Source: Gemmatimonadota bacterium
GTDB taxonomy: Bacteria > Gemmatimonadota > Gemmatimonadetes > Gemmatimonadales > Gemmatimonadaceae
Reading direction: 5' to 3'
Length of the DNA: 34,801 nt
NCBI GenBank assembly: GCA_023249375.1
Contig: JAHFCT010000032.1
Location: forward strand, 1-34,801
Every line of letters begins with the position of its first letter. Position 1 is the first letter of the stretch. Of the stretch, positions 23,711 through 34,801 are shown in pieces. A model generated the notes under the pieces. It saw only the letters and a program-made list of their open reading frames with translations, did no database searches and was not told where the DNA came from. A program made the position numbers and the translations under genes.

Positions 23711-26259
23711 TGACCGGCTCCGCCGAGCGAAGCCCGGGAAGCGGCTCTCCATCCGCCACCGCGGACGGCCGCGGCCATGAGCCGCGGCGCGGCTTTGGAC
23801 ACGAACGCGTCGTGGCTGCATTCGTCGTCGTCTGGCTCTTGCTCTTTGGCGCCGCTCGGCTCTGGCCAGTGCTGCTCGGTGCGGCGAATCTGTCGTATTT
23901 CGGGATCGGCATCATTACGACGTGGGCGATGTGGAACTCGGCGGCGCATCCATCTGCCGATCGCGCGACCGCGCGCGCCTGGCGCGTCCTCGCGGTCGCT
24001 GCCGTGTGGCTCATCGTCGGCGGCGTGACGTGGACCTACATCGTCCTGCTTTCCCCAACCGAGCCGACGCCGTGGTGGTCGAAGCTGGCCGATGTCGGAT
24101 ACGCCGTGGTGTCGATCGCGGCATTCCTGTCGTTTCCCCATCATTCGATGGCGATGCTGCGCAAGCGCGAGGCGAAACTCGATGCCGCGCTCCTGGTGCT
24201 CGGGACGTCGGCGCTCGCCTGGTACTTCTCGCTTCGCCCACTGCTCGTCAGCGACATCGAACGATCCTCTTGGCTATCGTGGGCGGACAGCATCTCGTCC
24301 TGGCTCGTTGTGTTTGCCGCCTGCTGGGCCTACCTGCGGGCCAGGGATCTCGTGACGCGCGCTGCCATCGCGCTGCTGATGATCTCGCAGGTGGTGTTCA
24401 ACATCAGCGATCTCGTGCTCGCGATGGCCGGCGACACGTACCAGTCCGGCGATGCGCTGGACGTGGTCTTCTTTGGCGCGTGGCTGTTCCGGTGGGCCGC
24501 CGCACGCTGGGCGTGGCATCGGGCCGGAGCGTCGCGCAACGATGAAGCGTCCGACGATGCGGAGTACCGCAGCGGCATCGCACCGGCCGCGTTCGTGGCG
24601 ATCGCGTTCGCGCTGCTCGTCTACATGGTGTTCGCCGACCGCAGCGCACGGATGGGCGGCAAGACCGGCATCGCGGTGGTGACCTCGGCCATGACATGGC
24701 TGCTGGTGGCCCGCCACGCCTCGCACCTGGTGACGACGCGGCGTCAACTGCGCGCGGTGGAGCGGCAGAAGGAGCGTTTCCGCGCGATCATGGACAGCCT
24801 CACGGACTTTGTCTTTGTTACCGACGGCGGCGGACGCGTGACATGGGCGAGCGCGTCGGTGCAGCAGGCGCTTGGCCCGGTCGATCGCAACCCGTTCGTC
24901 AGCTTGGTGCATCCGGATGATCAGGCGAGCGTGCTGGCGTGGCTGCCGTGCGACGGGCGCGCGCTGTCACCGCAGCCGGTGCACGCGCGGCTTCGGCGCG
25001 TGGACCACGAGTGGCTGCACGTTGAGCTGCGCGGCAACGACCTGCTGCACGATCCGGTGGTGGGCGGTCTTGTCCTCAACGGCCGCGACCGCAGCGAGGA
25101 AGTCTCCCTCGAGGGGCGCGTGCGGCACGCCGAGAAGCTGGCGACGCTGCACGACATGGCGGGGCGCATTGCGCACGCGTTCAACAACGTGCTGGCGGTG
25201 GTGCAGGGGCACGCCGAACTGCTCGCGGCCGACACCGCGCTGGATCCGGCGTGGCACGGCGACGTGAGTGACATGCGGAGCGCCGCCAACCGCGGGGCCG
25301 CCATCACGCGGCAACTGCTGGGATTCAGCGGGCGGCAAGTCATTCACACCGAAGCGCTCGATGTGGCCGCCGTCCTTGGCGACGCGATCCCGAGCTGGCG
25401 TCGCCTGCTGCCCGTGGGCACGACGGTGCGCCTGGAAGGCGCCGCGGGGACGCTGCGCGCCTTCGTCGATCGCGCGCAGATGGAGCAGGTGTTGCTGAAC
25501 CTCGTGGTGAATGCGCGCGACGCCATGCCCGACGGCGGAGAGATCGTGATTGCGATTGCCTCGGGCGAAGCGGAGGACGGGGCGCGCCGCGTGCTCGTCT
25601 CCGTGCGCGACTCGGGCGTGGGCATGGATGCCGGACACCTCGAACGCATCTTCGAACCGTTCTTCACGACCAAGGCACCCGGTGTGGGCACCGGGCTCGG
25701 CCTGGCGATGGTCGACACGATCGTGCGGCGCGCGGGCGGCGAGATAAGCGTGAGCAGCGCCGTTGGTGAAGGCTCGGTGTTCACCGTGTCGCTCCCCGCG
25801 GTTGATGCGCGGCAGTCAGGCCCGCACGACGTGCAGGGTGAGCCGAGTGAAGTGGCACCAGATGCGCCGCAAGCCACCGTGCTCTTGGTGGACGATGAGG
25901 AGGCCGTGCGCAACGTGAGCCGCCGCATTCTCTCCCGGGCGGGCTTCGACGTGCGCGCGTGCAGCGGAGGCGCCGAGGCGTTGGAGGCGGCGGCGACGAT
26001 GGGCCCGGGCATCGACGCGGTGGTGACCGACATGATGATGCCCGGCATGTCGGGGCGCGAACTCATCGACCGGCTAGTCGTCGTCTATCCGCAGATCCCG
26101 ATCATCGTCATCACGGGCTTCACGGCCGACGTGGACACGCGCGTGCCGATGCCCCCGCAGGTGCAGAAGATCATCGAGAAGCCGTTCGCGGCCGCCGACC
26201 TCGTGGGCGCCGTGCGCCGCGCGGTGTCGTGGCGCCGCGCTCAGGGCACGCGCGCGTAG
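23710..26259 (+). CDS. Hybrid histidine kinase with C-terminal receiver
   Basis: This 849-residue protein has an N-terminal multi-pass sensor (about residues 30-330) like that of the preceding kinase and a PAS domain (about 355-450). The dimerisation domain has His489 in GRIAHAFNNVLA, the HATPase is intact (NLVVNARDAMP, DSGVGMD, FEPFFTT, GTGLGL), and the receiver starts at about residue 722 (LLVDDEE) with phospho-acceptor Asp774 in TDMMMPGMSG. The residue after the His is Ala490, where HisKA kinases have an acid. It overlaps the previous gene by 1 bp and converges with the DUF1080 gene with a 19-bp overlap. The two kinases look like tandem paralogues. No output domain is attached. Confidence 0.92.
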   Translation: MTGSAERSPGSGSPSATADGRGHEPRRGFGHERVVAAFVVVWLLLFGAARLWPVLLGAANLSYFGIGIITTWAMWNSAAHPSADRATARAWRVLAVAAVWLIVGGVTWTYIVLLSPTEPTPWWSKLADVGYAVVSIAAFLSFPHHSMAMLRKREAKLDAALLVLGTSALAWYFSLRPLLVSDIERSSWLSWADSISSWLVVFAACWAYLRARDLVTRAAIALLMISQVVFNISDLVLAMAGDTYQSGDALDVVFFGAWLFRWAAARWAWHRAGASRNDEASDDAEYRSGIAPAAFVAIAFALLVYMVFADRSARMGGKTGIAVVTSAMTWLLVARHASHLVTTRRQLRAVERQKERFRAIMDSLTDFVFVTDGGGRVTWASASVQQALGPVDRNPFVSLVHPDDQASVLAWLPCDGRALSPQPVHARLRRVDHEWLHVELRGNDLLHDPVVGGLVLNGRDRSEEVSLEGRVRHAEKLATLHDMAGRIAHAFNNVLAVVQGHAELLAADTALDPAWHGDVSDMRSAANRGAAITRQLLGFSGRQVIHTEALDVAAVLGDAIPSWRRLLPVGTTVRLEGAAGTLRAFVDRAQMEQVLLNLVVNARDAMPDGGEIVIAIASGEAEDGARRVLVSVRDSGVGMDAGHLERIFEPFFTTKAPGVGTGLGLAMVDTIVRRAGGEISVSSAVGEGSVFTVSLPAVDARQSGPHDVQGEPSEVAPDAPQATVLLVDDEEAVRNVSRRILSRAGFDVRACSGGAEALEAAATMGPGIDAVVTDMMMPGMSGRELIDRLVVVYPQIPIIVITGFTADVDTRVPMPPQVQKIIEKPFAAADLVGAVRRAVSWRRAQGTRA

Positions 26260-27305
26260 CTGCGCTCCTGCTCGGCGATGATGACGTCGACGCGCATCGG
26301 CGCGCCGGCGGCGCCTGCCGTGAATCGCACGCGCCCGGCCGTGTAGCGGAACGTGAACGCGCCGTCCGCCGTCGTCACCAGCGGCATCGTATCGGGACGA
26401 TCGAAGATCGCGAGTCCAAGACCGTCGCGCAGCGGCACGATACGGCAGGTGTCACCGTCGGAGGCGCGGTACACGCCGACGTATGCCCGCAGCTGCGCCG
26501 CCGTCAGCGCGCGCGCGTTCTTCGCCTCACCGGCGCGTGCGGTCGCCGAGGGCTCATCAGGCAGCGGGCGCATCCAGATATTCCGGAAGCGCACGGGGTT
26601 GCTGTGGTCCTGCAAGACAAGCGGGAGCGCGGCGGCATGCCGCTCGTACGGCGCGTGCCGCAGCCACGCGGTTCCGCCCCACAGGGTGACGCGCTCCTGC
26701 ACAAGCACCCCGTTGTGAAAGACGGTGATGCGCGCCGGGCGGGTCAGCGTGCCCGACGTGTTCCATCGCGGGCCGCGAAAGATGATTTCATACGTCTGCC
26801 ACTGGCCCGGCGGCCGCGATGCGTTGGCGAGCGGCGGATACTGGCCGTACACCGCCGCGGCCTGTCCGTCGGCGTACGTGGTGTTCTCGTACGAGTCGAG
26901 GATCTGCACCTCGTACAGGCCCATGATGATCACACCGCTGTTGCCGCGCCCCTGGCCGCGTCCGGCGGGCGGCGTTGGCGCAGCCCACTCGATGTGCAGC
27001 TGCATGTCGCCGAGCGGCTCAGCGGTCTGGATGGCGCCCGTGCCCGGCGCGGCTTCCATGTATCCGTCACGCATCACCCAGCGGGCGGGCTCCGTGCCCT
27101 TGTTGCCGCGCCACGCGTTCAGCGAGCTGCCATCGAACAGCACCACCGCATCACTGGGGGGCGCGCCGAGCGCCGCGCCCGGCGTGACGATGGGCGGATG
27201 CGGGCGATCGGGATCGTGCTGGCGCCAGTTGGTGGACTGAGCGAGCAAGGCGGGCGCGAGGAACGCCGTGAGCAGGGCGGCACATGTGCCGGTTGATACG
27301 CGCAT
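26241..27305 (-). CDS. Secreted DUF1080 protein with C-terminal lipocalin-like domain
   Basis: This 354-residue protein has a signal peptide (residues 1-22, ending LLAQ) and a DUF1080/3-keto-disaccharide hydrolase-type concanavalin fold (about 45-255). Recognisable parts are VVLFDGSSLNAWRG, GMEWE-like LHIEWAAP, NSGVIIMGLYEVQILDSY, YGQYPPLANASRPPGQWQTYEI and FRNIWMRPL. Characterised relatives bind or cleave sugars. After residue 265 an extra domain of about 85 residues (LRAYVGVYRASDG and following beta strands) resembles the DUF3471-type barrel found after serine-hydrolase domains. The pairing is less usual than a lone DUF1080. Its end overlaps the hybrid kinase by 19 bp tail to tail. Confidence 0.86.
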   Translation of the reverse strand: MRVSTGTCAALLTAFLAPALLAQSTNWRQHDPDRPHPPIVTPGAALGAPPSDAVVLFDGSSLNAWRGNKGTEPARWVMRDGYMEAAPGTGAIQTAEPLGDMQLHIEWAAPTPPAGRGQGRGNSGVIIMGLYEVQILDSYENTTYADGQAAAVYGQYPPLANASRPPGQWQTYEIIFRGPRWNTSGTLTRPARITVFHNGVLVQERVTLWGGTAWLRHAPYERHAAALPLVLQDHSNPVRFRNIWMRPLPDEPSATARAGEAKNARALTAAQLRAYVGVYRASDGDTCRIVPLRDGLGLAIFDRPDTMPLVTTADGAFTFRYTAGRVRFTAGAAGAPMRVDVIIAEQERSYARVP

Positions 27306-27345
27306 GGGAGCACCAGGAAGCGGGTCGCCCCCAATCTACGGCGCG

Positions 27346-29790
27346 TTACGCGGTCTGGCGGAGGGGGTCGTCGTCTGTCGTTCGCGAGGCGGCCGGCAGT
27401 GCCGGCGAATCACCGACGAGCGTCAGCGTGGCACTCTCCCCTTCGCGTGGCGCCGCGTCGATCCACCGCGCACAGAGACCAAGGAGGCCTGGCAGGTCGA
27501 TGGGCTTGCGCGCGTACTCGTCGCATCCGGCGTCGAGACAGCGCTGGCGGTCCTCGGACAATGCGTGCGCGGTGAGCGCGATGATCGGCAGCGTCGAGCC
27601 GCGCGCGCGCAGCGTTCGCGCGAGCGTGTAGCCATCCATCACGGGCATCTGCATGTCGGTGATGAGGAGATCATACGGCGTGCCATCACCCTCGCTCGCA
27701 TCCAGCAGCGCCAGCGCCTGTGCGCCGTCCGACGCGACGCGAACGCTCGCGCCAGCCTTGGCGAGGAAGACCTCGAGCAGCCGCTGATTCACCGGATTGT
27801 CTTCGGCCACGAGCACGCGGCCAGCCAATCGCTGCGGTGCCTCAGCGCCGCCCGCCAGCGAGGCGCGCGCGCTCGCCGCGCGCAGCGATGTGACGGCCGC
27901 GGCATCGGCCTGGGGGACGATTTCCACGTCAATGCGGAAGGTGCATCCTTGGCCGAGGCCGGAGCGATGCAAGCGAACGTCGCCCCCCATCAGCTCCGCC
28001 AGCCGGCGCGAGATGATGAGGCCGAGGCCGGTGCCGCCGTGCAGGCGCGTGACGGACGCGTCGCCTTGCGCGAACGCCGCGAAAAGCGACGACGACTGCT
28101 CCGGCGTCAATCCGGGACCCGAATCATCGACATCGATGCGCAGTGTCTGCACCATCTCGTCGGGGTTGACGACGGACGCTCGAATGGAGACGTGTCCCGC
28201 CGTCGTGAACTTGATGGCATTGCCCGCGAGGTTCAGGATGATCTGGCGCAGCCGCGTCGGGTCCGCGAGTGCGCGATCGGGGATGGGCGTGTCGAGTCCG
28301 ATGGAAAAGGCGAGGCCCTTGGCCGCGGCGCGCGGTGCGAGGAGGCTCTCGCATTCGATGAAGAGCCTGGGCAAATCGATGGCGACCGTCTCCACGGTCA
28401 TGCGGCCGGCCTCGATCTTCGAGAGATCGAGGATGTCATTGATGATCGCGAGCAGGTGCTGGCCGGCCGTACGAATCGTATCGATCGTCTGCAGCCGCGC
28501 GACCGGCGCCGAGCGGGCGTCGCCGTCTTCGCGCAACAATTCGGCGTAGCCGAGAATCGCGGTGAGCGGTGTGCGAATCTCGTGGCTCATATTGGCCACG
28601 AACGCACTCTTGGCCTGGCTGGCGGCGACGGCGGCTTCGCGCAGTTGCCGGGCCTCGCTCACGTCGAGCAGCACGCCGCTGATCACCGAGGGCCGGCTTT
28701 CGTCCTGATCAATCGAGATGACCAGTTGCACCCAGGTATCGCGGCCGCCGGCGCTCCGCAGGCGGAATTCGATGCGGTCGCGTGCTCCCGGTGTGCGTGC
28801 TTCGCCCATGAAGCGGGCGAGCGGCTCCTGATCAGCCTCGTGCAGGATGCCGCGAAGGAAGCGCGGCGTCGCCCAGTCATCCATGCCGTAGCCAAGACTG
28901 AGGCCGTGCGGCGAGACGGACGTGATTCGTCCGAGCGACCGGTCGTACTCGAGCGCAAGGACACCGGCTCCTTCGATCACGGAACGGAACCGGCGCTCCT
29001 GCCGCGCAACGCTCGTTTCCGCGTCCAGCACCTGCTGCTGCTGGCGCATGACCTGCCGGTGCGCCGCGAGCTGGCGGCGGCGCACACGATAGATCCCGAG
29101 ACTGAGCGCGAGCACGAGGACCGCGGCGGGGATGACGCCGAGGATCAGGGCGCGGCGGCGCGCTGCGATGGCGGCAACGTAGTCGGCCGCGTCCACGTCG
29201 ATGCCGAGGATGCCGATCTGCTGATGCTGCGCGTCGAGAAGCGGAGCGTATCCGCTGATAAACGTTCCCCACTCGTCGCTGGATGGGGAGCGCGATGCGA
29301 GCGCATGGCCCGGGTGTCCCGGGGTGCCGAGCGCTACCAGCATTTCCGAATCGGCATCGGCGTAGGCTTGGCCGACCAGCGCCCGGTCCTCCTTGCCATC
29401 GCCATCGTGGTCGCCGGGCTCTGCGGTGTCGAGGATGATCCGCAGGGTGTCATCCTGGCGCATGATGGTGTAGACGTACTTGACGCCGACAGCCGCCTTG
29501 TGGGCGCGACGCAGCGGCGCAATGGCGCGCTGGTAATCCGGGGTATCCGTCAGGCCCGCGGCGCGGATGCGCTCGTGCTGGACAGGGTCAACGAGCGTCG
29601 CCATCGTGGCCGCCAGACGCGGGAGGTCGCTGCGCACCTGTTCAAGGGCGGTGCGTTGCGCCTCCATCCACAGACCGTACACGGCAACGAAGAGCACGAC
29701 GGTGAAGGCCACGCCCGCGAACAGCGTCTCGCCTAGGGCGCGGCGGTGATCATCCATGGGAGGGTGCGGCTGGCCTTTGGATTCGTGCAT
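27346..29790 (-). CDS. Hybrid histidine kinase with Cache-like sensor and calcium-loop motif
   Basis: This protein has 814 residues from ATG 29790 (ATG 29757 is an alternative). Two membrane segments (about 24-43 and 214-235) enclose a periplasmic sensor of about 170 residues. The sensor contains [10 protein letters not shown] and an EF-hand-like acidic loop DHDGDGKED (127-135). A PAS-type domain (about 265-380), HisKA with His403 in [10 protein letters not shown], HATPase with [18 protein letters not shown] and GTGLGL, and a receiver (about 670-790) with Asp712 in TDMQMP follow. All phosphotransfer residues are present. No output domain or cognate regulator is adjacent. Neighbours encode secreted proteins, which suggests but does not show a link to extracellular substrates. 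Confidence 0.92.
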   Translation of the reverse strand: MHESKGQPHPPMDDHRRALGETLFAGVAFTVVLFVAVYGLWMEAQRTALEQVRSDLPRLAATMATLVDPVQHERIRAAGLTDTPDYQRAIAPLRRAHKAAVGVKYVYTIMRQDDTLRIILDTAEPGDHDGDGKEDRALVGQAYADADSEMLVALGTPGHPGHALASRSPSSDEWGTFISGYAPLLDAQHQQIGILGIDVDAADYVAAIAARRRALILGVIPAAVLVLALSLGIYRVRRRQLAAHRQVMRQQQQVLDAETSVARQERRFRSVIEGAGVLALEYDRSLGRITSVSPHGLSLGYGMDDWATPRFLRGILHEADQEPLARFMGEARTPGARDRIEFRLRSAGGRDTWVQLVISIDQDESRPSVISGVLLDVSEARQLREAAVAASQAKSAFVANMSHEIRTPLTAILGYAELLREDGDARSAPVARLQTIDTIRTAGQHLLAIINDILDLSKIEAGRMTVETVAIDLPRLFIECESLLAPRAAAKGLAFSIGLDTPIPDRALADPTRLRQIILNLAGNAIKFTTAGHVSIRASVVNPDEMVQTLRIDVDDSGPGLTPEQSSSLFAAFAQGDASVTRLHGGTGLGLIISRRLAELMGGDVRLHRSGLGQGCTFRIDVEIVPQADAAAVTSLRAASARASLAGGAEAPQRLAGRVLVAEDNPVNQRLLEVFLAKAGASVRVASDGAQALALLDASEGDGTPYDLLITDMQMPVMDGYTLARTLRARGSTLPIIALTAHALSEDRQRCLDAGCDEYARKPIDLPGLLGLCARWIDAAPREGESATLTLVGDSPALPAASRTTDDDPLRQTA

Positions 29791-29986
29791 GCCGGGCAAA
29801 CGGAAGACGTGGTGAGGGTAGCTCTGTAGCGGAGTATCGGCGCCGAATCGCCGTACATTAGAGAGGCGCGCGCCGCCGACGCGGGAGCACGGCTGCCCGA
29901 CGGCGGGTTGGGCGGCAACGTTGTCGTGCCGTGCAGCGTTTCGTACTCGTATGCACTTTCGCGGCAACCTGACTGAGGATCATCGC
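29791..29986. other. Divergent intergenic region between kinase and Asp-box gene
   Basis: This 196-bp region must hold the promoters of both the minus-strand hybrid kinase and the plus-strand Asp-box protein. GAGG at 29975-29978 is a good Shine-Dalgarno sequence 8 nt before the ATG at 29987. TTGTCG (29921-29926) is a weak -35 candidate with TACTCG 17 bp later. The palindrome CGGCGCCG at 29838-29845 is seen. No further gene is visible. Confidence 0.4.
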
Positions 29987-33184
<3,198 letters not shown>

Positions 33185-33193
33185 GCCGCGCGA

Positions 33194-33223
33194 GGCGCAC
33201 GCCGGCAACCGCCGGCGTGCGCC
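33194..33223. terminator. Bidirectional hairpin between Asp-box gene and osmC-like gene
   Basis: A perfect 13-bp stem (33194-33206 with 33211-33223) encloses an AACC loop. It starts 9 nt after one stop codon and ends 12 nt before the other convergent stop. T tracts are weak. Confidence 0.75.
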
Positions 33224-33235
33224 GTCTGGACTTCG

Positions 33236-33661
33236 CTAGCCTTCGAGCTTCGCGTCCAGTGTCATTGGCACCGCCGCCAGCGCTCGCGACACGATGCAGC
33301 CGGTCTTCGTCTGCTCGGCGGTCTTCAAGAACTCCTCCGCCGACAGCCCCGGCACGACGCCGCGCGTGGTCAGCGCGATGCCGGTGATGGCGAAGCCAGC
33401 GTCGGTCTTGTTCGCGCTCACCACCGCGGTTGTCTTGACGCTCGTCACCTTATGCCCGGCCTGCGACAGCGCGTTGGAGAGCGCCATCGAGAAGCAGCCG
33501 GCGTGCGCCGCCCCGAGCAGTTCCTCGGGATTGGTGTCGCCGCTATTCTCGAACCGGCTGATGAACGAGAACGGGCCGCTGAACGCCTTGCTCCCCACCG
33601 CCATGGTGCCGTGCCCGGACTTCAGGTCACCAAACCACTGAGCATCTGCCTTGCGATCCAT
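33236..33661 (-). CDS. OsmC family peroxide-protection protein
   Basis: This 141-residue protein has the OsmC/Ohr layout with the two reactive cysteines Cys56 (in GAAHAGCFSMAL) and Cys122 (in TKTGCIVSRAL). These reduce organic hydroperoxides or peroxide in the cytoplasm. The sequence RFENSGDTNPEELLGAA before Cys56 favours the OsmC over the Ohr subgroup. GGAG lies about 11 nt before the ATG at 33661; a longer reading frame upstream has no homologous features. Typical OsmC lengths are 140-145. It stands alone between the convergent Asp-box gene and ppdK. No OhrR-type regulator gene is adjacent. Confidence 0.94.
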   Translation of the reverse strand: MDRKADAQWFGDLKSGHGTMAVGSKAFSGPFSFISRFENSGDTNPEELLGAAHAGCFSMALSNALSQAGHKVTSVKTTAVVSANKTDAGFAITGIALTTRGVVPGLSAEEFLKTAEQTKTGCIVSRALAAVPMTLDAKLEG

Positions 33662-33731
33662 ATGAAGAGTTCTCCGGGTAGTAGATGGAAAGGGAGCACG
33701 AAATCTAGCGTGGTGCGCGACCGCATCTCCC

Positions 33732-34801
33732 CTAGGCCAGCGCCGCGTGCGCCGCGGCGAGCCGCGCGATGGGCACTCGGAACGGGGAACACGACACGTA
33801 GTCGAGATTCTGCGCATGACAGAACTGAATGGAACGCGGCTCGCCGCCGTGTTCCCCGCAAATCCCGACCTTCAGCGACGCGCGCGCCGCACGCCCGTCG
33901 CGCACGGCAAGCGTGATGAGCTTGCCGACACCGTCGACATCGAGCACCTGGAACGGGTCGTTGGGAAAGACCCCCTGATCCACATAGAACGGCACGAACC
34001 GTCCGGCGTCGTCGCGGCTGAGTCCCAGCGTCGTCTGCGTCAGGTCATTGGTGCCAAACGAGAAGAACTGCGCGCCGGCACCGACGATCTCCGCCGCCGT
34101 CAGCGCAGCGCGCGGCAGTTCAATCATGGTGCCCGTGAGGAATGGCACCTCGACGCCGGTTTCACGGGCGACGTCCGCCGCCACCCGGACGATGATGTCG
34201 CGCTGATTCACGAACTCACGGAACGTCGCGACGAGCGGCACCATGACTTCCGGCAGCACGACGCCGCCCTTTGAGACGACCTCCGCCGCCGCCTCGAAGA
34301 TCGCCCGCGTCTGCATCTCGGTGATTTCGGGATAGGTGATGCCCAGCCGGCAGCCGCGATGCCCGAGCATGGGATTGGTTTCGCGGAGCGACTCGACAAT
34401 GTGCGTGAGCTCCTGGCGATTCATCCCCAGCGTGCGCGCGAGGAGCTTGGCTTCTTCGCCACCGTGCGGAAGGAACTCGTGCAGTGGCGGATCGAGCAAC
34501 CGGATGGTCACGGGCAGGCCGTCCATTGCCTCGAAGATCCCCACGAAGTCGCCACGCTGCATCGGCAGCAGCTTGGCCAGCGCACGGCGGCGCCCCACTT
34601 CGTCGTGCGCGCAGATCATCTCGCGCATGCCCGTGATGCGGTCGCCCTCAAAAAACATGTGCTCGGTGCGGCAGAGTCCGATTCCCTCCGCGCCGAAGCG
34701 CCGCGCCTGGCGCGCATCATGCGGTGTGTCGGCGTTGGCGCGAACCTTGAGGCGGCGCGCGCCATCGGCCCAGCGAAGGATCTCGCTGTACGCCTGATAG
34801 A
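33732..34801 (-). CDS. ppdK: Pyruvate, phosphate dikinase, C-terminal part (5' end outside window)
   Basis: The last 355 residues or so of PPDK are present and the reading frame is open to the window end. They form the PEP/pyruvate-binding TIM barrel. Motifs are [25 protein letters not shown], the regions [11 protein letters not shown] and [26 protein letters not shown], and CGEHGGEP with the catalytic Cys. The N-terminal ATP-binding domain and the phosphohistidine domain are outside the window. PPDK interconverts pyruvate, ATP and phosphate with PEP, AMP and pyrophosphate. The call against the related PEP synthase or EI of the PTS rests on LCRTEHMFF and TNDLTQTT with CGEHGG. The gene ends 70 bp before the osmC-like start, so the two may be co-directional but separate. 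Confidence 0.95.
   Translation of the reverse strand, partial: YQAYSEILRWADGARRLKVRANADTPHDARQARRFGAEGIGLCRTEHMFFEGDRITGMREMICAHDEVGRRRALAKLLPMQRGDFVGIFEAMDGLPVTIRLLDPPLHEFLPHGGEEAKLLARTLGMNRQELTHIVESLRETNPMLGHRGCRLGITYPEITEMQTRAIFEAAAEVVSKGGVVLPEVMVPLVATFREFVNQRDIIVRVAADVARETGVEVPFLTGTMIELPRAALTAAEIVGAGAQFFSFGTNDLTQTTLGLSRDDAGRFVPFYVDQGVFPNDPFQVLDVDGVGKLITLAVRDGRAARASLKVGICGEHGGEPRSIQFCHAQNLDYVSCSPFRVPIARLAAAHAALA

Noticed and set aside
33676-33686. A single TAGTAGATGG similar to the heptamer array near the left end
   Set aside because: It is one short copy only and could be chance.

Overview
The window is GC-rich chromosomal DNA from a bacterium that most resembles the Gemmatimonadota. That placement is an inference. 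It rests on strong third-position GC bias, the gene set (archaeal-type short ProRS, mreBCD-mrdA-rodA followed by accD-folC-hisS-proS-lysA-guaA), a very large secreted Asp-box/VPS10-like protein, and many multi-domain histidine kinases. No phage, transposase, CRISPR array or rRNA is visible. Most of the window is ordinary core genome.

Left part (1-6029): the 3' end of a probable alanine dehydrogenase gene, a heptamer tandem repeat directly after its stop, a strong hairpin terminator, and then the rod-shape/elongasome operon mreB-mreC-mreD-mrdA(PBP2)-rodA. From mreC onward these genes overlap by 4 bp (ATGA or GTGA), so translation is probably coupled.

Middle (6030-15911): a long co-directional housekeeping run, accD-folC-hisS-proS-lysA-phosphoesterase-guaA, with junctions from 19-bp overlaps to 12-nt gaps, then a MATE exporter after a 93-nt gap. 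A perfect TGTGA-N6-TCACA palindrome of the CRP/FNR type lies 10 bp before accD. MATE converges on ptsN (minus strand). ptsN is divergent from dus, and dus leads a second plus-strand group, dus-larB-diguanylate cyclase.

ssrA zone (19960-21480): a large imperfect inverted repeat, the tmRNA gene with tag ANNNFALAA, a perfect hairpin, and a phased array of ten 11-bp units. These are followed by a minus-strand pair: a two-TM DUF350-like protein and a secreted lytic transglycosylase.

Right part (21686-34801): a translationally coupled pair of paralogous membrane histidine kinases, then on the minus strand a DUF1080 protein and a hybrid histidine kinase with a calcium-loop-like periplasmic sensor. 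Next come a 1065-residue secreted Asp-box protein (plus), an OsmC-family protein (minus) and the 3' part of ppdK (minus, running off the window).

The observation I rate highest is the kinase pair at 21686-26259. The first kinase keeps the phospho-acceptor His followed by Asp but has lost the ATP-binding boxes. The second has intact ATP-binding boxes and a receiver domain, but the residue after its His is Ala instead of an acid. The defects are complementary, which suggests an obligate two-subunit kinase.
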